NCBI RefSeq assembly: GCF_024391045.1
Contig: NZ_JANFCZ010000008.1
Span: forward strand, 1 to 64,000
Source of the DNA: Pseudarthrobacter sulfonivorans
Lineage (GTDB): Bacteria; Actinomycetota; Actinomycetes; Actinomycetales; Micrococcaceae
Reading direction: 5' to 3'
DNA length: 64,000 bases
In this document: piece after piece, positions 1 to 8,526 of the stretch
Position numbering within the stretch: position 1 is the first letter of the stretch
Layout: every line of letters starts with the position of its first letter
The notes under the pieces: generated by a model
What the model was told of the DNA's origin: nothing
Database searches by the model: none
Seen by the model: only the letters and a program-made list of their open reading frames with translations
Made by a program: the position numbers and the translations under genes

Positions 1-245
1 AGGGAGTCTGCGGGAAAAGTCCCTACAGAGCACCGCCGGCCTGCACCCGCAGAAGTAGGCGACCGCGTCCGGCCTGCGCCCACAGGTCTTCCAGGCTGCC
101 CGCCAGAGGGACCTTCCACGTCGCCCGTCTGAGGGATAGTGTCAGGGCATCCCGCTCCGGGGAATATCGCCATCCAGACTCAGGCAGCCACGACGCGGGC
201 ACGCAATTCCACGCAAATCCAACTACCGATGGAAAGAAGCAACTC
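1..245. other. Left edge without a confident gene
   Basis: I see no gene here that I can support. A minus-strand open frame of about 74 codons spans 23-247, but it has no recognisable domain, and its start overlaps the start of the SnoaL-like gene. On the plus strand a frame runs from base 1 to a stop near 135. It could be the tail of a gene entering from the left, but its proline- and arginine-rich translation looks like chance coding in high-GC DNA. Confidence 0.4.
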
Positions 246-593
246 ATGACTGATGATCAGGTGGCATCGAACCTTAAAGGCATGGATGACCTGGACTTCA
301 CGGGCTGGAACAACGCCGACTGGAACGGAGTGTTTGCCCATCACCACACCGACGATGTTCTAGTGGACTGGAAGGGCCAGGCACCCACCCACGGCGTTCA
401 GGAACACATCGATGCCATGAAGGCCTATGTGGAATCTGCCGGTGGTACACCTCCCCAGATCACCTCGCACCCCATTGCCTTCGGGTCCGGCGAGTGGACG
501 TGCGTGATTGGCGAGTTCGAGGGCGGCGGACGCATGGTCACCGTAGCGAAGTGGAAGGATGGCGCCATCGCCGAGGAATACATCTGGGCATAA
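246..593 (+). CDS. SnoaL-like / NTF2-fold protein
   Basis: A 115-residue protein with the look of the NTF2-like superfamily (SnoaL or ester-cyclase type): an N-terminal helical part, a W-N-x-x-D-W segment near residues 21-27, then a beta-rich half (residues 60-115) ending in a short E-E-Y-I-W strand. Such proteins are small alpha+beta barrels that bind or isomerise small hydrophobic ligands, and many have no known substrate. ATG start with a GAAAGAAG purine run just upstream. It is convergent with the methyltransferase gene, 43 bp away, with no obvious hairpin between them. The function cannot be narrowed further from sequence. Confidence 0.7.
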   Translation: MTDDQVASNLKGMDDLDFTGWNNADWNGVFAHHHTDDVLVDWKGQAPTHGVQEHIDAMKAYVESAGGTPPQITSHPIAFGSGEWTCVIGEFEGGGRMVTVAKWKDGAIAEEYIWA

Positions 594-636
594 CTGCCGC
601 TCACTAGACGACGGAGGACCCGGCGGCGCGCAGGAA

Positions 637-1779
637 TCAGACCCTTGGCCTGCGCCCGCTGGCCCGCCCCACCACTACGGTGCCCTCCAATTCGTCTGAA
701 CGGACTGTCCGGACTTCAAAGCCCTCTGCCGCCATGATCGCGGCTGTATGTTCGGCCTGCAGTCTGCTCGTCTCAATGAGGAGATGTCCACCTGGCGCCA
801 GCCAGTCGCTTGCGCCTGCGGCCACTCGGCGCTGCAGATCCAGTCCGTCCGGACCCCCGTCGAGCGACAGTCTGGGCTCATAATCCCTGGCTTCGCGCGG
901 CATGGTGGCAATCTCAGCCGTCGGGACGTACGGGGCATTGGCGATTACCACGGAAACCCTTCGCCTGAGGCCCGCCGGCAGAGCACCGTAAAGATCGCCC
1001 TGATGAACCCACCCACCCGGCAAGTCAACGTTCCGGCGCGCACACCGCACCGCAACGGGATCGATGTCCGCAGCATGCAACTCCAGCCCAGGAACCCTGC
1101 TGACGATGGCGGCACCCGCCGCGCCGGAGCCGCAGCACAGATCAACGACGACGACGCCGGCGCCTGACTGGGCACCTTCCCCGGGCTCGTACACGCTGGC
1201 CGCCCCTGCCGGCCCCCGGCGACCCGTCGCCCCATAAGGCGCGACCGACGCGTCGCCGCTGCCCGCGCCAGCCGCGCCAGCCGCGCCGGCCGCGCCGGCC
1301 GACTGGGGCTGACCCGTTCCCCGACCCGGGGAGAGCCCCTCCCCAGCTTCCGGCAGCCGCCGAGCCGAAAGAACTCGTACGGCCTCTTTGACCAGCAGCT
1401 CCGTGCGCCGGCGTGGAACAAAAACACCGGCGTCGAGTGCGATCCTTAGTCCAGCGAACTCAGCCCATCCAAGGATGTATTCCAGCGGGTATCCGGCAAC
1501 ACGCTTGGCCACGCCGGCGTCGAGTTCAACGGGACTGGAAGCCCAGCCTAAAAGCAGCCTGGCCTCTTCCTCAGCGAATACGCACCCCGCCGCGCGAAGG
1601 CGCACAACGATCCCCTCCATGGCCTCAACACGCAATTCGGAACCTGGCAAAGGGACCCTTTCGCTGTGCCGCGGGAGGTGCTTACCGGGACGGGCCTCGG
1701 CAAGTACTTCCACCGGGGCAGTCAACCGGCAGCAAAGCAGGGGGAGTTCGGAGTCCGAAACACCCGCCACAAAGCTCAT
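637..1779 (-). CDS. PrmC/HemK-like N5-glutamine methyltransferase of unknown substrate
   Basis: Class I SAM-dependent methyltransferase resembling the actinobacterial PrmC-related group, which probably methylates a protein glutamine but has no assigned target. SAM motif I is D-L-C-C-G-S-G at residues 213-219. The catalytic motif reads N-A-P-Y (281-284) where true PrmC has N-P-P-Y. An N-terminal helical domain (about 54-125) precedes it. Residues 140-208 are a low-complexity Ala/Gly/Pro/Ser insertion between the two domains, partly encoded by 9-bp repeats. The ATG at 1779 has AAGGAG eight bases upstream and is preferred. A second Met at 1620 would give a protein closer to usual family length, so the first 53 residues may be an extension. 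It is divergent from the GH13 gene and shares that intergenic region. Confidence 0.8.
   Translation of the reverse strand: MSFVAGVSDSELPLLCCRLTAPVEVLAEARPGKHLPRHSERVPLPGSELRVEAMEGIVVRLRAAGCVFAEEEARLLLGWASSPVELDAGVAKRVAGYPLEYILGWAEFAGLRIALDAGVFVPRRRTELLVKEAVRVLSARRLPEAGEGLSPGRGTGQPQSAGAAGAAGAAGAGSGDASVAPYGATGRRGPAGAASVYEPGEGAQSGAGVVVVDLCCGSGAAGAAIVSRVPGLELHAADIDPVAVRCARRNVDLPGGWVHQGDLYGALPAGLRRRVSVVIANAPYVPTAEIATMPREARDYEPRLSLDGGPDGLDLQRRVAAGASDWLAPGGHLLIETSRLQAEHTAAIMAAEGFEVRTVRSDELEGTVVVGRASGRRPRV
1265..1300. repeat. Four 9-bp tandem units inside a coding region
   Basis: Two GCGCCAGCC units are followed by two GCGCCGGCC units. They encode a Gly-Ala-Ala run in the interdomain linker of the PrmC-like methyltransferase. 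Because the unit length is a multiple of three, copy changes keep the frame. Confidence 0.85.
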
Positions 1780-1834
1780 CGTATGCGCTCCTTAGCCCCT
1801 CCGCGCGAATCGCAAAAGACTGGATTTATTCTGT

Positions 1835-1846
1835 GTAAGCGCTTAC
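1835..1846. promoter_or_regulatory. LacI-family operator GTAAGCGCTTAC
   Basis: A perfect 12-bp palindrome with the central GCGC and flanking GTAA/TTAC arms typical of LacI/GalR-family operators. It lies 56 bp upstream of the methyltransferase start and about 137 bp upstream of the GH13 start. The sugar-related target makes the glucan hydrolase the likely regulated gene. No LacI gene is adjacent, so the regulator would act from elsewhere. Confidence 0.75.
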
Positions 1847-1982
1847 GGTTTGGCGAGGTTCGCTGAGCACTCGCTGGGAGCGCCGCGGACCCGCTGCACG
1901 CCTGTCGTCGACTGAACAGCCAGGCGCAGCGCAGCCCGTCAAAACCTTGAACAGCATCGCCGCTACCAGGAAGGTCTCGTCC

Positions 1983-4900
1983 GTGAACAACCGCACCCCC
2001 AGAGGCGCCTCCCCACGTCTCCACAACGCACTCATCCTTCTGCCAAGGAGAAAATCCGCAACCCTGCAGAAACCGCTCCACCACCTGCACGAAAAATCTC
2101 CCGTTGCACCCCGCATCAAACCCCGACGGCCCGCCTGGTTCCGAGCGGCGTCAACCCTTCTGGCCGCAGCCCTGACCGCCTCAGCAACCGCACTTCCGGC
2201 GCAGGCCACCCCGGGCACTGGGAACACGGACCCGAAGAAGCCCGCGCCGTCGTCGGCCGCTCATTCGCTCCGCGCCCCGGTGACGGACGAGAATTTCTAC
2301 TTCGTGATGGCCGACCGCTTCAGCAATGGGAACACCGCCAACGACGACGGCGGCCTGGGCCCAGATCCCATGGTGTCCGGCTTCGACCCCACCAAGAAGG
2401 GCTTCTACAACGGCGGCGACCTCGCCGGGCTCCGGGACAAAATCGACTACATCCAGGGCCTGGGCACCACGTCCATCTGGCTGACTCCGAGCTTCAAGAA
2501 CAAGGCTGTCCAGCCCGAGGACAAGTCGGCCGGTTACCACGGTTACTGGGTCACTGACTTCACCCAGATCGACCCGCACCTCGGCACCAACAACGAACTG
2601 AAAGCCCTGATCGTAGAGGCACACTCGCGCGGCATGAAGGTGTACTTCGACATCATCACCAACCACACCGCGGACGTCATCGGCTACGAAGAGGGTGCCC
2701 GCAAGAGTTATGTCTCCAAGGACGCCGCCCCCTACCGGACGGCGCAGGGCGACGTGTTCGATGACCGTGACTTCGCCGGCAAGGAAACGTTCCCGAAGCT
2801 CAATACCGAGACCTCATTTCCGTACAAACCCGTCCTCGAAGCCGGCGAAGAGCACGTGAAGGTCCCGGACTGGCTCAACGATCTGACCCTCTATCACAAC
2901 CGCGGGGACACCACCTTCACCGGCGAGGACTCCATGTATGGGGACTTTTTCGGCCTGGATGACCTCTTCACCGAAAACCCAAGAGTAGTGCAGGGCATGG
3001 AGGACATCTACAAATCCTGGATCGGCGATTTCGGCGTGGACGGCTTCCGGATCGACACCATGAAGCACGTCAACAACGAGTTCTGGCAGGAATTCGGGCC
3101 CAACGTCCTCAACTACGCGAAGGCACAGGGCAAGGACGAGTTCTTTATGTTCGGCGAGGTGTTCGACACCAGCCAGAGTTTCACGTCCCAGTTCACCACG
3201 CGCAACCAGATGCAGGCCGTGCTGGATTTCCCGTTCCAGGACGCCGCCCGCAACTTCGCCTCCAAGAGCCAGGACGCCCGCAACCTCGGAACGTTCTTCG
3301 CCCGCGATGACTGGTACACCGACGCAGATTCCAACGTGTACCAACTGCCCACGTTCCTGGGCAACCACGATATGGGCCGGATCGGCAGCTTCATCGCCGC
3401 AGACAACCCCGGCGCCACCGACGCTGAAAAGTTGGCCCGCGACCAACTGGCCCACGAACTGATGTACTTCTCCCGCGGCAACCCGGTGATCTACTACGGC
3501 GACGAGCAGGGTTTTACCGGCCCCGGCGGTGACCAGGACGCGCGCCAAACGCTCTTCGCCAGCCAGGTCCCGGAGTACCTCGACGACGACCTGCTGGGTA
3601 CCGATGCCACACACGCCACCGACAACTTCAACACCGGCCACCCGCTCTACGCCAAGATCAGCGAACTCGCTGCCCTGACCAAGGAGCACCCCGCCCTGCG
3701 CGACGGCGCCCACCAGCACCGCTACGCCGCGGACGGCGAGGGGATCTATGCGTTCTCACGCACGGACGCGGAGGACCAGCGCGAATACGTGGTTGCGCTG
3801 AACAACAGCGGGCAGCAGCAGACGGCGCAAGTGCCCACCTACATCGAAAAGCGCAACTACACCCGCATCTACGGCGAGGCGGTCAACGACGTCAAGACCT
3901 CAGCCGACGCCATGCTGACCGTCACCGTCCCGCCCCTGTCCGCCGTGGTGTACCAGTCGTCTGGCCGGATCCCGCACTCAAAGGCGGCTCCGGCCATCGC
4001 ACTGCAGCAGCCTGCCGCGGCACCGGCGGACAACGGCAGGATCAAGGTAACAGCCGACGTCGGCGGTTCTTCGTTCTATGAGGTCACCTTCGAAGCGAAA
4101 CAGGCAGGCGGCGACTGGACGCCGATCGGCACCGACGACACGGCACCGTACCAGGTGTTCCACGACGTGGCCGCCCTGGACCCGGGCACGGCAGTCGAAT
4201 ACCGCGCCACCGTTCTGGACAACGGCCGCCACACTGCCACCAGCGGGCCCCGGACGGCCACCGCCCCGGCGCCCAAACTGACTATCCAGAAGCCGGTGGA
4301 AGGCAGCAGCGTCGAAGGCAAAGTGGAAATCAGTGCCACCGCCGATCCGGAGAAATCCAGCCATGTGGTGTCCTTCGAACGCAGCGTGGCAGGGGGTGGC
4401 TGGGCTGCTGTGGGCTCGGACGATTCGTCCCCGGCCTACACGGCAGTCGACGACCTCGCATCGCTGGGCCTCAGCAACGGCACCCAGGTGCAGTACCGCG
4501 CCACGATGTCCGGCCCCGGCTACACCGCGGCCAGCGAACCGCGGACGGTGACCGTCGGCAAGGCACCACAGCCGGACTCCGTGACGGTGGCCGGCACGTT
4601 CAACACCGAACTGGGCTGCCCCGCGGATTGGGACCCCGGCTGCCCTCAAGCGTCCCTGGTGTACGACCCAGCGGACAGCATCTGGCGGCTCTCAGCCGAA
4701 CTCCCGCCCGGCCAGTACGAATTCAAGGCCGCACTCAACGGAAACTGGACCGTGAACTACGGCGCGGATGGTGCCCTCAACGGCAACAACATTGTCCTCA
4801 ATCATCCGGGCGGCACCGTCACCTTCCGCTACGATCACCGCACCCACCTCACCAGCACGGTCTACGCCAGCCAACAGCCGCAGGCGGTGGCCATCGCCGG

Positions 4901-5174
4901 CAGCCTGAACAGCGAGCTGGGGTGCGCCTCCGACTGGGAACCAGCCTGCGACCAGGCGCAACTGACGCTGGATCCGGCCTCCCAGGTATGGAAATTGGCG
5001 GTAACGGCACTGCCGGCGGGCACCTATGAGTTCAAGGCAGCGCTGAACCGCGGATGGGAGGTGAACTACGGGGCAGACGGTGCGCCCAACGGCGGCAACA
5101 TTTCGTACAAGCACGACGGCGGCCCGGTCACCTTCCGGTACGACCACACCACCCACCTGCTCACGGCAGGCTAG
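1983..5174 (+). CDS. Secreted GH13 alpha-amylase/pullulanase-type enzyme
   Basis: A large extracellular alpha-glucan hydrolase of 1063 residues from this start. A Sec signal sequence follows a long basic leader: an R-R-P-A-W-F-R segment, a hydrophobic Ala/Leu stretch, then A-Q-A. The GH13 barrel carries its four signature regions: D-x-x-x-N-H at 223-228, G-F-R-I-D with nucleophile Asp358, F-G-E-V-F with acid/base Glu392, and N-H-D with Asp463. After the barrel come two related immunoglobulin-like modules (about 670-860). Two X25-type modules with paired cysteines follow (about 867-965 and 969-1063), like those in bacterial pullulanases, probably for glucan binding. The GTG at 1983 has AGGAAGG eight bases upstream. 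A TTG at 1947 is also open but lacks such a site. Likely controlled by the LacI-type operator upstream. Exact bond specificity (alpha-1,4 or 1,6) is not resolved. Confidence 0.88.
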   Translation: MNNRTPRGASPRLHNALILLPRRKSATLQKPLHHLHEKSPVAPRIKPRRPAWFRAASTLLAAALTASATALPAQATPGTGNTDPKKPAPSSAAHSLRAPVTDENFYFVMADRFSNGNTANDDGGLGPDPMVSGFDPTKKGFYNGGDLAGLRDKIDYIQGLGTTSIWLTPSFKNKAVQPEDKSAGYHGYWVTDFTQIDPHLGTNNELKALIVEAHSRGMKVYFDIITNHTADVIGYEEGARKSYVSKDAAPYRTAQGDVFDDRDFAGKETFPKLNTETSFPYKPVLEAGEEHVKVPDWLNDLTLYHNRGDTTFTGEDSMYGDFFGLDDLFTENPRVVQGMEDIYKSWIGDFGVDGFRIDTMKHVNNEFWQEFGPNVLNYAKAQGKDEFFMFGEVFDTSQSFTSQFTTRNQMQAVLDFPFQDAARNFASKSQDARNLGTFFARDDWYTDADSNVYQLPTFLGNHDMGRIGSFIAADNPGATDAEKLARDQLAHELMYFSRGNPVIYYGDEQGFTGPGGDQDARQTLFASQVPEYLDDDLLGTDATHATDNFNTGHPLYAKISELAALTKEHPALRDGAHQHRYAADGEGIYAFSRTDAEDQREYVVALNNSGQQQTAQVPTYIEKRNYTRIYGEAVNDVKTSADAMLTVTVPPLSAVVYQSSGRIPHSKAAPAIALQQPAAAPADNGRIKVTADVGGSSFYEVTFEAKQAGGDWTPIGTDDTAPYQVFHDVAALDPGTAVEYRATVLDNGRHTATSGPRTATAPAPKLTIQKPVEGSSVEGKVEISATADPEKSSHVVSFERSVAGGGWAAVGSDDSSPAYTAVDDLASLGLSNGTQVQYRATMSGPGYTAASEPRTVTVGKAPQPDSVTVAGTFNTELGCPADWDPGCPQASLVYDPADSIWRLSAELPPGQYEFKAALNGNWTVNYGADGALNGNNIVLNHPGGTVTFRYDHRTHLTSTVYASQQPQAVAIAGSLNSELGCASDWEPACDQAQLTLDPASQVWKLAVTALPAGTYEFKAALNRGWEVNYGADGAPNGGNISYKHDGGPVTFRYDHTTHLLTAG

Positions 5175-7387
5175 GGGGTGTGCAGGGACTCCTCCACCGC
5201 GGCCAGGAGGGAGTTGAACCGCCGGTTCGCCGGAAGGTCGTCGAGGTACACGGCATTGCCTTCGGCGTCACCCAGCGGGACCTGCCAGTTGGGATAAAGC
5301 GCTTCCGTGGTGCCCGGCTGGTTCTGCAGGCGCCGCTCCCCCACTGCGTCAACCAATGCGACGCCGAGCAGCACCGACGGCGTCTGGGCGAGCAGGCGGT
5401 GCAGCGCCTCGACCACGGTTTCCCCGTGGTCGAGGCCTGCCTGTCCGCCGTCCGGCAACAGCCCGCGTTCACGCAGCAGTCCCATCATTTTTTCGAGGGT
5501 GGCCTCGTGTTCAGCCCGTTCCTCGGCCTCCGAACGTTTCAGCAGGCCCAGCCTGCTGCGGAGCGCCACATGGTCGCCCGCGAGGTAGCCGGCGGTGGGC
5601 GGCAGGTCATGGGTGTTAACACTGGCGAGCGCCTGCGTCCGGTACCTTTCGGGCGGCAGCGGGGAGTCGCCGTCGTTCTCGAACCACAGGATGGACGTGC
5701 CCAGGATGCCGCGGGCGGCCAGGTAGTCACGCACCCACGGCTCGAAGGTGCCCAGGTCCTCCCCGATCACTACGGCTCCGGCGCGCTGGGCCTCGAGGGC
5801 CAGGATGCCGATCAGTGCGTCGTGGTCGTACTTGACGTAGGCGCCATCCCGCGGCGAGTTGCCAGCCGGCACCCACCAGAGCCGGAACAGGCCCAGGACG
5901 TGGTCCACGCGGATCCCGCCCGCGTGCCGGAGCACGGTGGCCAGCATGTTGCGGAAGGGTGCGTAACCGGCCTCCGCGAGACGCGCCGGATGCCACGGCG
6001 GCTGGTTCCAGTCCTGGCCCAGCTGGTTGTACATGTCCGGCGGGGCGCCCACGCTGACCCCTGGTGCCAGCACACCGCGGAGCGTCCAGGCGTCGGCGCT
6101 GCTCAGGTCGACGCCCACGGCCAGATCGTGCACCACACCCAGCCGCATCCCCGCCCGGCGTGCGGCCTGCTGCGCGTACTCGAGCTGCTCGTCGCAGATC
6201 CACTGCAGCCAGCGGTGGAAGCCGATCCGGTCAGCCAGCTTCTCCCGCAGGCCTTCGGTTTCCGGGGTGCCGAGTGCGCAGTCCGGATCGGTCCACAGCG
6301 GATCCCCGGGCGCGAGGTCCTCCCGGATGGCTGACCACAGGGCAAAGTCGTCCAACCCGGAACCGGAAATCCGGCAGAATTCGTCGAAGGCAGCCTGTCG
6401 CGCCGGCGAGCGCCGCGCGTGGTACAGCAATTCGAGCGCCTGGAGCTTGGCCGCGAACACGGCATTCCGGTCCAGCCGTTCACCGTCCGAGTTAAGCGGC
6501 TGCACGTGTTCCTGGAGCTTTTCGATCGTGGCCCGCCGCCGGGGCTTCAGGTACGCGAACTCCGGAATGGCTTCCACCCTGATGTAGAGCGGGTTGAAAA
6601 AACGGCGGGTGGACGGCGAGTAGGGCGACGGCTGGACCGGCGGAACCGGCTCGGCAGCGTGGAGCGGGTTAACCAGGACGTAGTCCGCGCCGCGGGCGCC
6701 ACTCAGGGCAGCCAGGTCCGCCAAGTCGGCGAAGTCACCGATGCCCCAGGAGCGCTTGGACCGTACGGAGTAAAGCTGGGTGGCCAGGCCCCAGCCGCGG
6801 CGCCCCACCAGAGGATCGGCGGTGGTAAGCCGCGCCGGAACCACCACCAGCGCGCATTCGGCCGTGACGCCGTCGGACTCGGCATGCAGCGTGTGCCACC
6901 CGAGCGGCAGCCCCTCCGGAAGGGCGAACGTGGCCCTGCCGGTGGCCACACCGTCCACGTCCCGTGGCGGGATCCACACGTCCTGCTGCACCGCCTCCAC
7001 CGGATCGCCGGCGCCTGCTTCCAGCGCCACGGTGAGGCGCGCAGTGGCGCCGTCCCGGACATGGACCGGTACCTCTGCGGCCTCGCCCTGCTGGACCACG
7101 ACGGCGGGTGGCAGCATGCGCCGCCACGGCGCCACGTCCGCCTCGGCAAGGGCCGCCTCGATCAGTTCGTTGGAATGGGCCGCAACGCCCAGGGCCGCCA
7201 GCACCTTGACCAGCGTGTCCGTGGCGACGCCGTACTGCAGCCCGTCGAAGCCCCAAAAGGTAGTGCCCACCCCGTGCACGTCGGCCAGGCGGCGAAGGAG
7301 TTCCTGATCCACAGCGGCCGTATCCCCGCCGCCCGGTGCACCCGGCGCGCCGGAAAGTTGTGCATACTGCTGGTCTGGAACCTTCAT
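5171..7387 (-). CDS. malQ: 4-alpha-glucanotransferase (amylomaltase)
   Basis: MalQ transfers maltooligosaccharide segments between glucan chains in the cytoplasm, releasing glucose. At 738 residues it matches the long actinobacterial form, with about 200 extra N-terminal residues that include a beta-rich module. The GH77 core shows W-G-I-G-D-F-A-D-L, the S-P-Y-S-P-S-T-R-R-F-F-N-P substrate loop, G-G-I-R-V-D-H with the nucleophile Asp, G-E-D-L-G with the acid/base Glu, and N-T-H-D. Its stop codon overlaps that of the GH13 gene by three bases inside a shared CTAG, so the two genes are strictly convergent. Together they would process extracellular starch and imported oligosaccharides. I see no operator upstream like the one before the GH13 gene. 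Confidence 0.96.
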   Translation of the reverse strand: MKVPDQQYAQLSGAPGAPGGGDTAAVDQELLRRLADVHGVGTTFWGFDGLQYGVATDTLVKVLAALGVAAHSNELIEAALAEADVAPWRRMLPPAVVVQQGEAAEVPVHVRDGATARLTVALEAGAGDPVEAVQQDVWIPPRDVDGVATGRATFALPEGLPLGWHTLHAESDGVTAECALVVVPARLTTADPLVGRRGWGLATQLYSVRSKRSWGIGDFADLADLAALSGARGADYVLVNPLHAAEPVPPVQPSPYSPSTRRFFNPLYIRVEAIPEFAYLKPRRRATIEKLQEHVQPLNSDGERLDRNAVFAAKLQALELLYHARRSPARQAAFDEFCRISGSGLDDFALWSAIREDLAPGDPLWTDPDCALGTPETEGLREKLADRIGFHRWLQWICDEQLEYAQQAARRAGMRLGVVHDLAVGVDLSSADAWTLRGVLAPGVSVGAPPDMYNQLGQDWNQPPWHPARLAEAGYAPFRNMLATVLRHAGGIRVDHVLGLFRLWWVPAGNSPRDGAYVKYDHDALIGILALEAQRAGAVVIGEDLGTFEPWVRDYLAARGILGTSILWFENDGDSPLPPERYRTQALASVNTHDLPPTAGYLAGDHVALRSRLGLLKRSEAEERAEHEATLEKMMGLLRERGLLPDGGQAGLDHGETVVEALHRLLAQTPSVLLGVALVDAVGERRLQNQPGTTEALYPNWQVPLGDAEGNAVYLDDLPANRRFNSLLAAVEESLHTP

Positions 7388-7509
7388 GGATGTCCGCCTC
7401 GTCTGGTGTGATGGGCCTGAACTTACATTGCGTCCTGACTGGCCGGGGCTTCGCTGCGCCCGGACAACCGTCGGTTCCGATTATTGCAGGAGCACGCGCC
7501 ACAAACGGG

Positions 7510-8085
7510 TCAGCCGCGGGCCTGCTTCGCCGCTGCCTTCGCTGCCTGCTTGCTTGCCCGCACCTTGACGAGGGACTCAGGATCCACGATGTCAGCAACC
7601 GAAAGGAAGGCATCCTCCTGGCCGTAGTGCCCGGCCGCCTCGCGCCAGCCCTGCGCGCTCAGCCCGCATTGCTTGCCAAGGAGCGCAAGGAAGATCTTCG
7701 CCTTCTGCTCCCCGAACCCCGGCAGCGCCTGCAGGCGGCGCAGAACTTCCTTGCCGTCCGGCCCGCCCTGGGTCCAGATCTGCGTGGCGTCACCGTTCCA
7801 TTCCTGCTGGACGGTTTCAGCGAGGGCCTGGACCCGTGCTGCCATCGAGCCGGGGAACCGGTGCACAGCCGGCCGCTCCTTGAAGACCTCCACGAACGCC
7901 TCCGGTTCGTAGGCAGCCACGGCTGCCGGATCAATCGAGCCGATACGTGACCGGATCTTCTCCGGCCCCGCGAAGGCGGACTCCATGGTTACCTGCTGGT
8001 CCAGCAGCATGCCTGTCAGCAGTGCAAACGCGTCATCGGTGAGCAGTTGGTCGGCAGCGGGGTCCCCGGTGATATGCAGTTCCAT
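7510..8085 (-). CDS. HhH-GPD family base-excision repair-like protein
   Basis: A 191-residue protein of the short actinobacterial HhH-GPD group, related to DNA glycosylases of the endonuclease III/AlkA fold. A helix-hairpin-helix reads L-Q-A-L-P-G-F-G-E-Q-K-A-K-I near residues 125-139. An N-terminal L-L-D-Q-Q-V-T-M-E helix resembles the Q-Q motif of the glycosylase fold. The C-terminal end is Lys/Ala rich. No iron-sulphur cysteines are present. It is inferred to act in DNA repair, but its substrate is unknown. The gene stands alone, 122 bp from malQ on the same strand. Confidence 0.85.
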   Translation of the reverse strand: MELHITGDPAADQLLTDDAFALLTGMLLDQQVTMESAFAGPEKIRSRIGSIDPAAVAAYEPEAFVEVFKERPAVHRFPGSMAARVQALAETVQQEWNGDATQIWTQGGPDGKEVLRRLQALPGFGEQKAKIFLALLGKQCGLSAQGWREAAGHYGQEDAFLSVADIVDPESLVKVRASKQAAKAAAKQARG

Positions 8086-8526
8086 GGCCCTTATCCTTCC
8101 ATCCCCGGGCTCCCCGCGTCATGGTTCAACTCCGTTTTCCGGCTCAGCCGGGTGCGCCGTCCTGAGGGCCCAAGTACTACCTAATTTTAAACTCGAGTAC
8201 CGATTACGCGTTTGCCTGGGGCCGTGCCCCCACTACCTTCGTTCTAGAGCCAATGACTCGCTATCTCGCTGGGTCGGATGTCTCACTAGGGGGTTGTGAG
8301 AAGGAATGAATACAGGACTTAGCAGCCACGTTTTCCCGCGCTCACGGGTGCGGGAAGTAAGCGGGGCCGGCGACGAGGAGGTCTTCGAGACCAAGGCCTC
8401 TCCCCCAGCCGTCGCCGGCCCTCTGAACACCCGGTTTTCGCCGCCCCCGCCCTGGTTGGACCCTCTTCGCGCGCACGGGCGGGCGGGTAGCCGGTTCCGC
8501 GGGAGACAGCCGCTCAGGAGCCGGCC
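8086..8526. other. 441-bp intergenic region before the ANTAR gene
   Basis: This space separates the divergently placed HhH-GPD gene from the GAF-ANTAR gene. Bases 8090-8300 include an AT-richer patch near 8175-8205 that may hold promoter elements, but no clear -35/-10 pair. Bases 8333-8420 hold inverted repeats described separately. A 74-codon frame from 8306 was not accepted. Confidence 0.6.
8333..8420 (+). promoter_or_regulatory. Structured leader candidate of the ANTAR gene
   Basis: Two hairpins lie in tandem. The first pairs TTCCCGC (8333-8339) with GCGGGAA (8350-8356) around a ten-base loop. The second pairs GGCCGGCGAC (8365-8374) with GTCGCCGGCC (8411-8420), and encloses a perfect GGTCT/AGACC mini-hairpin (8380-8392). 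There is no U-tract after the second stem. ANTAR proteins bind paired RNA hairpins to prevent termination, so autoregulation is possible, but the hexaloop pattern expected for ANTAR sites is not evident. Confidence 0.45.

Noticed and set aside
5054-6334. Long plus-strand frame of 426 codons opposite malQ
   Set aside because: It runs antisense through the conserved GH77 core, has a Gln/Arg/Gly-heavy composition and no recognisable domain. It is a shadow typical of high-GC genes.
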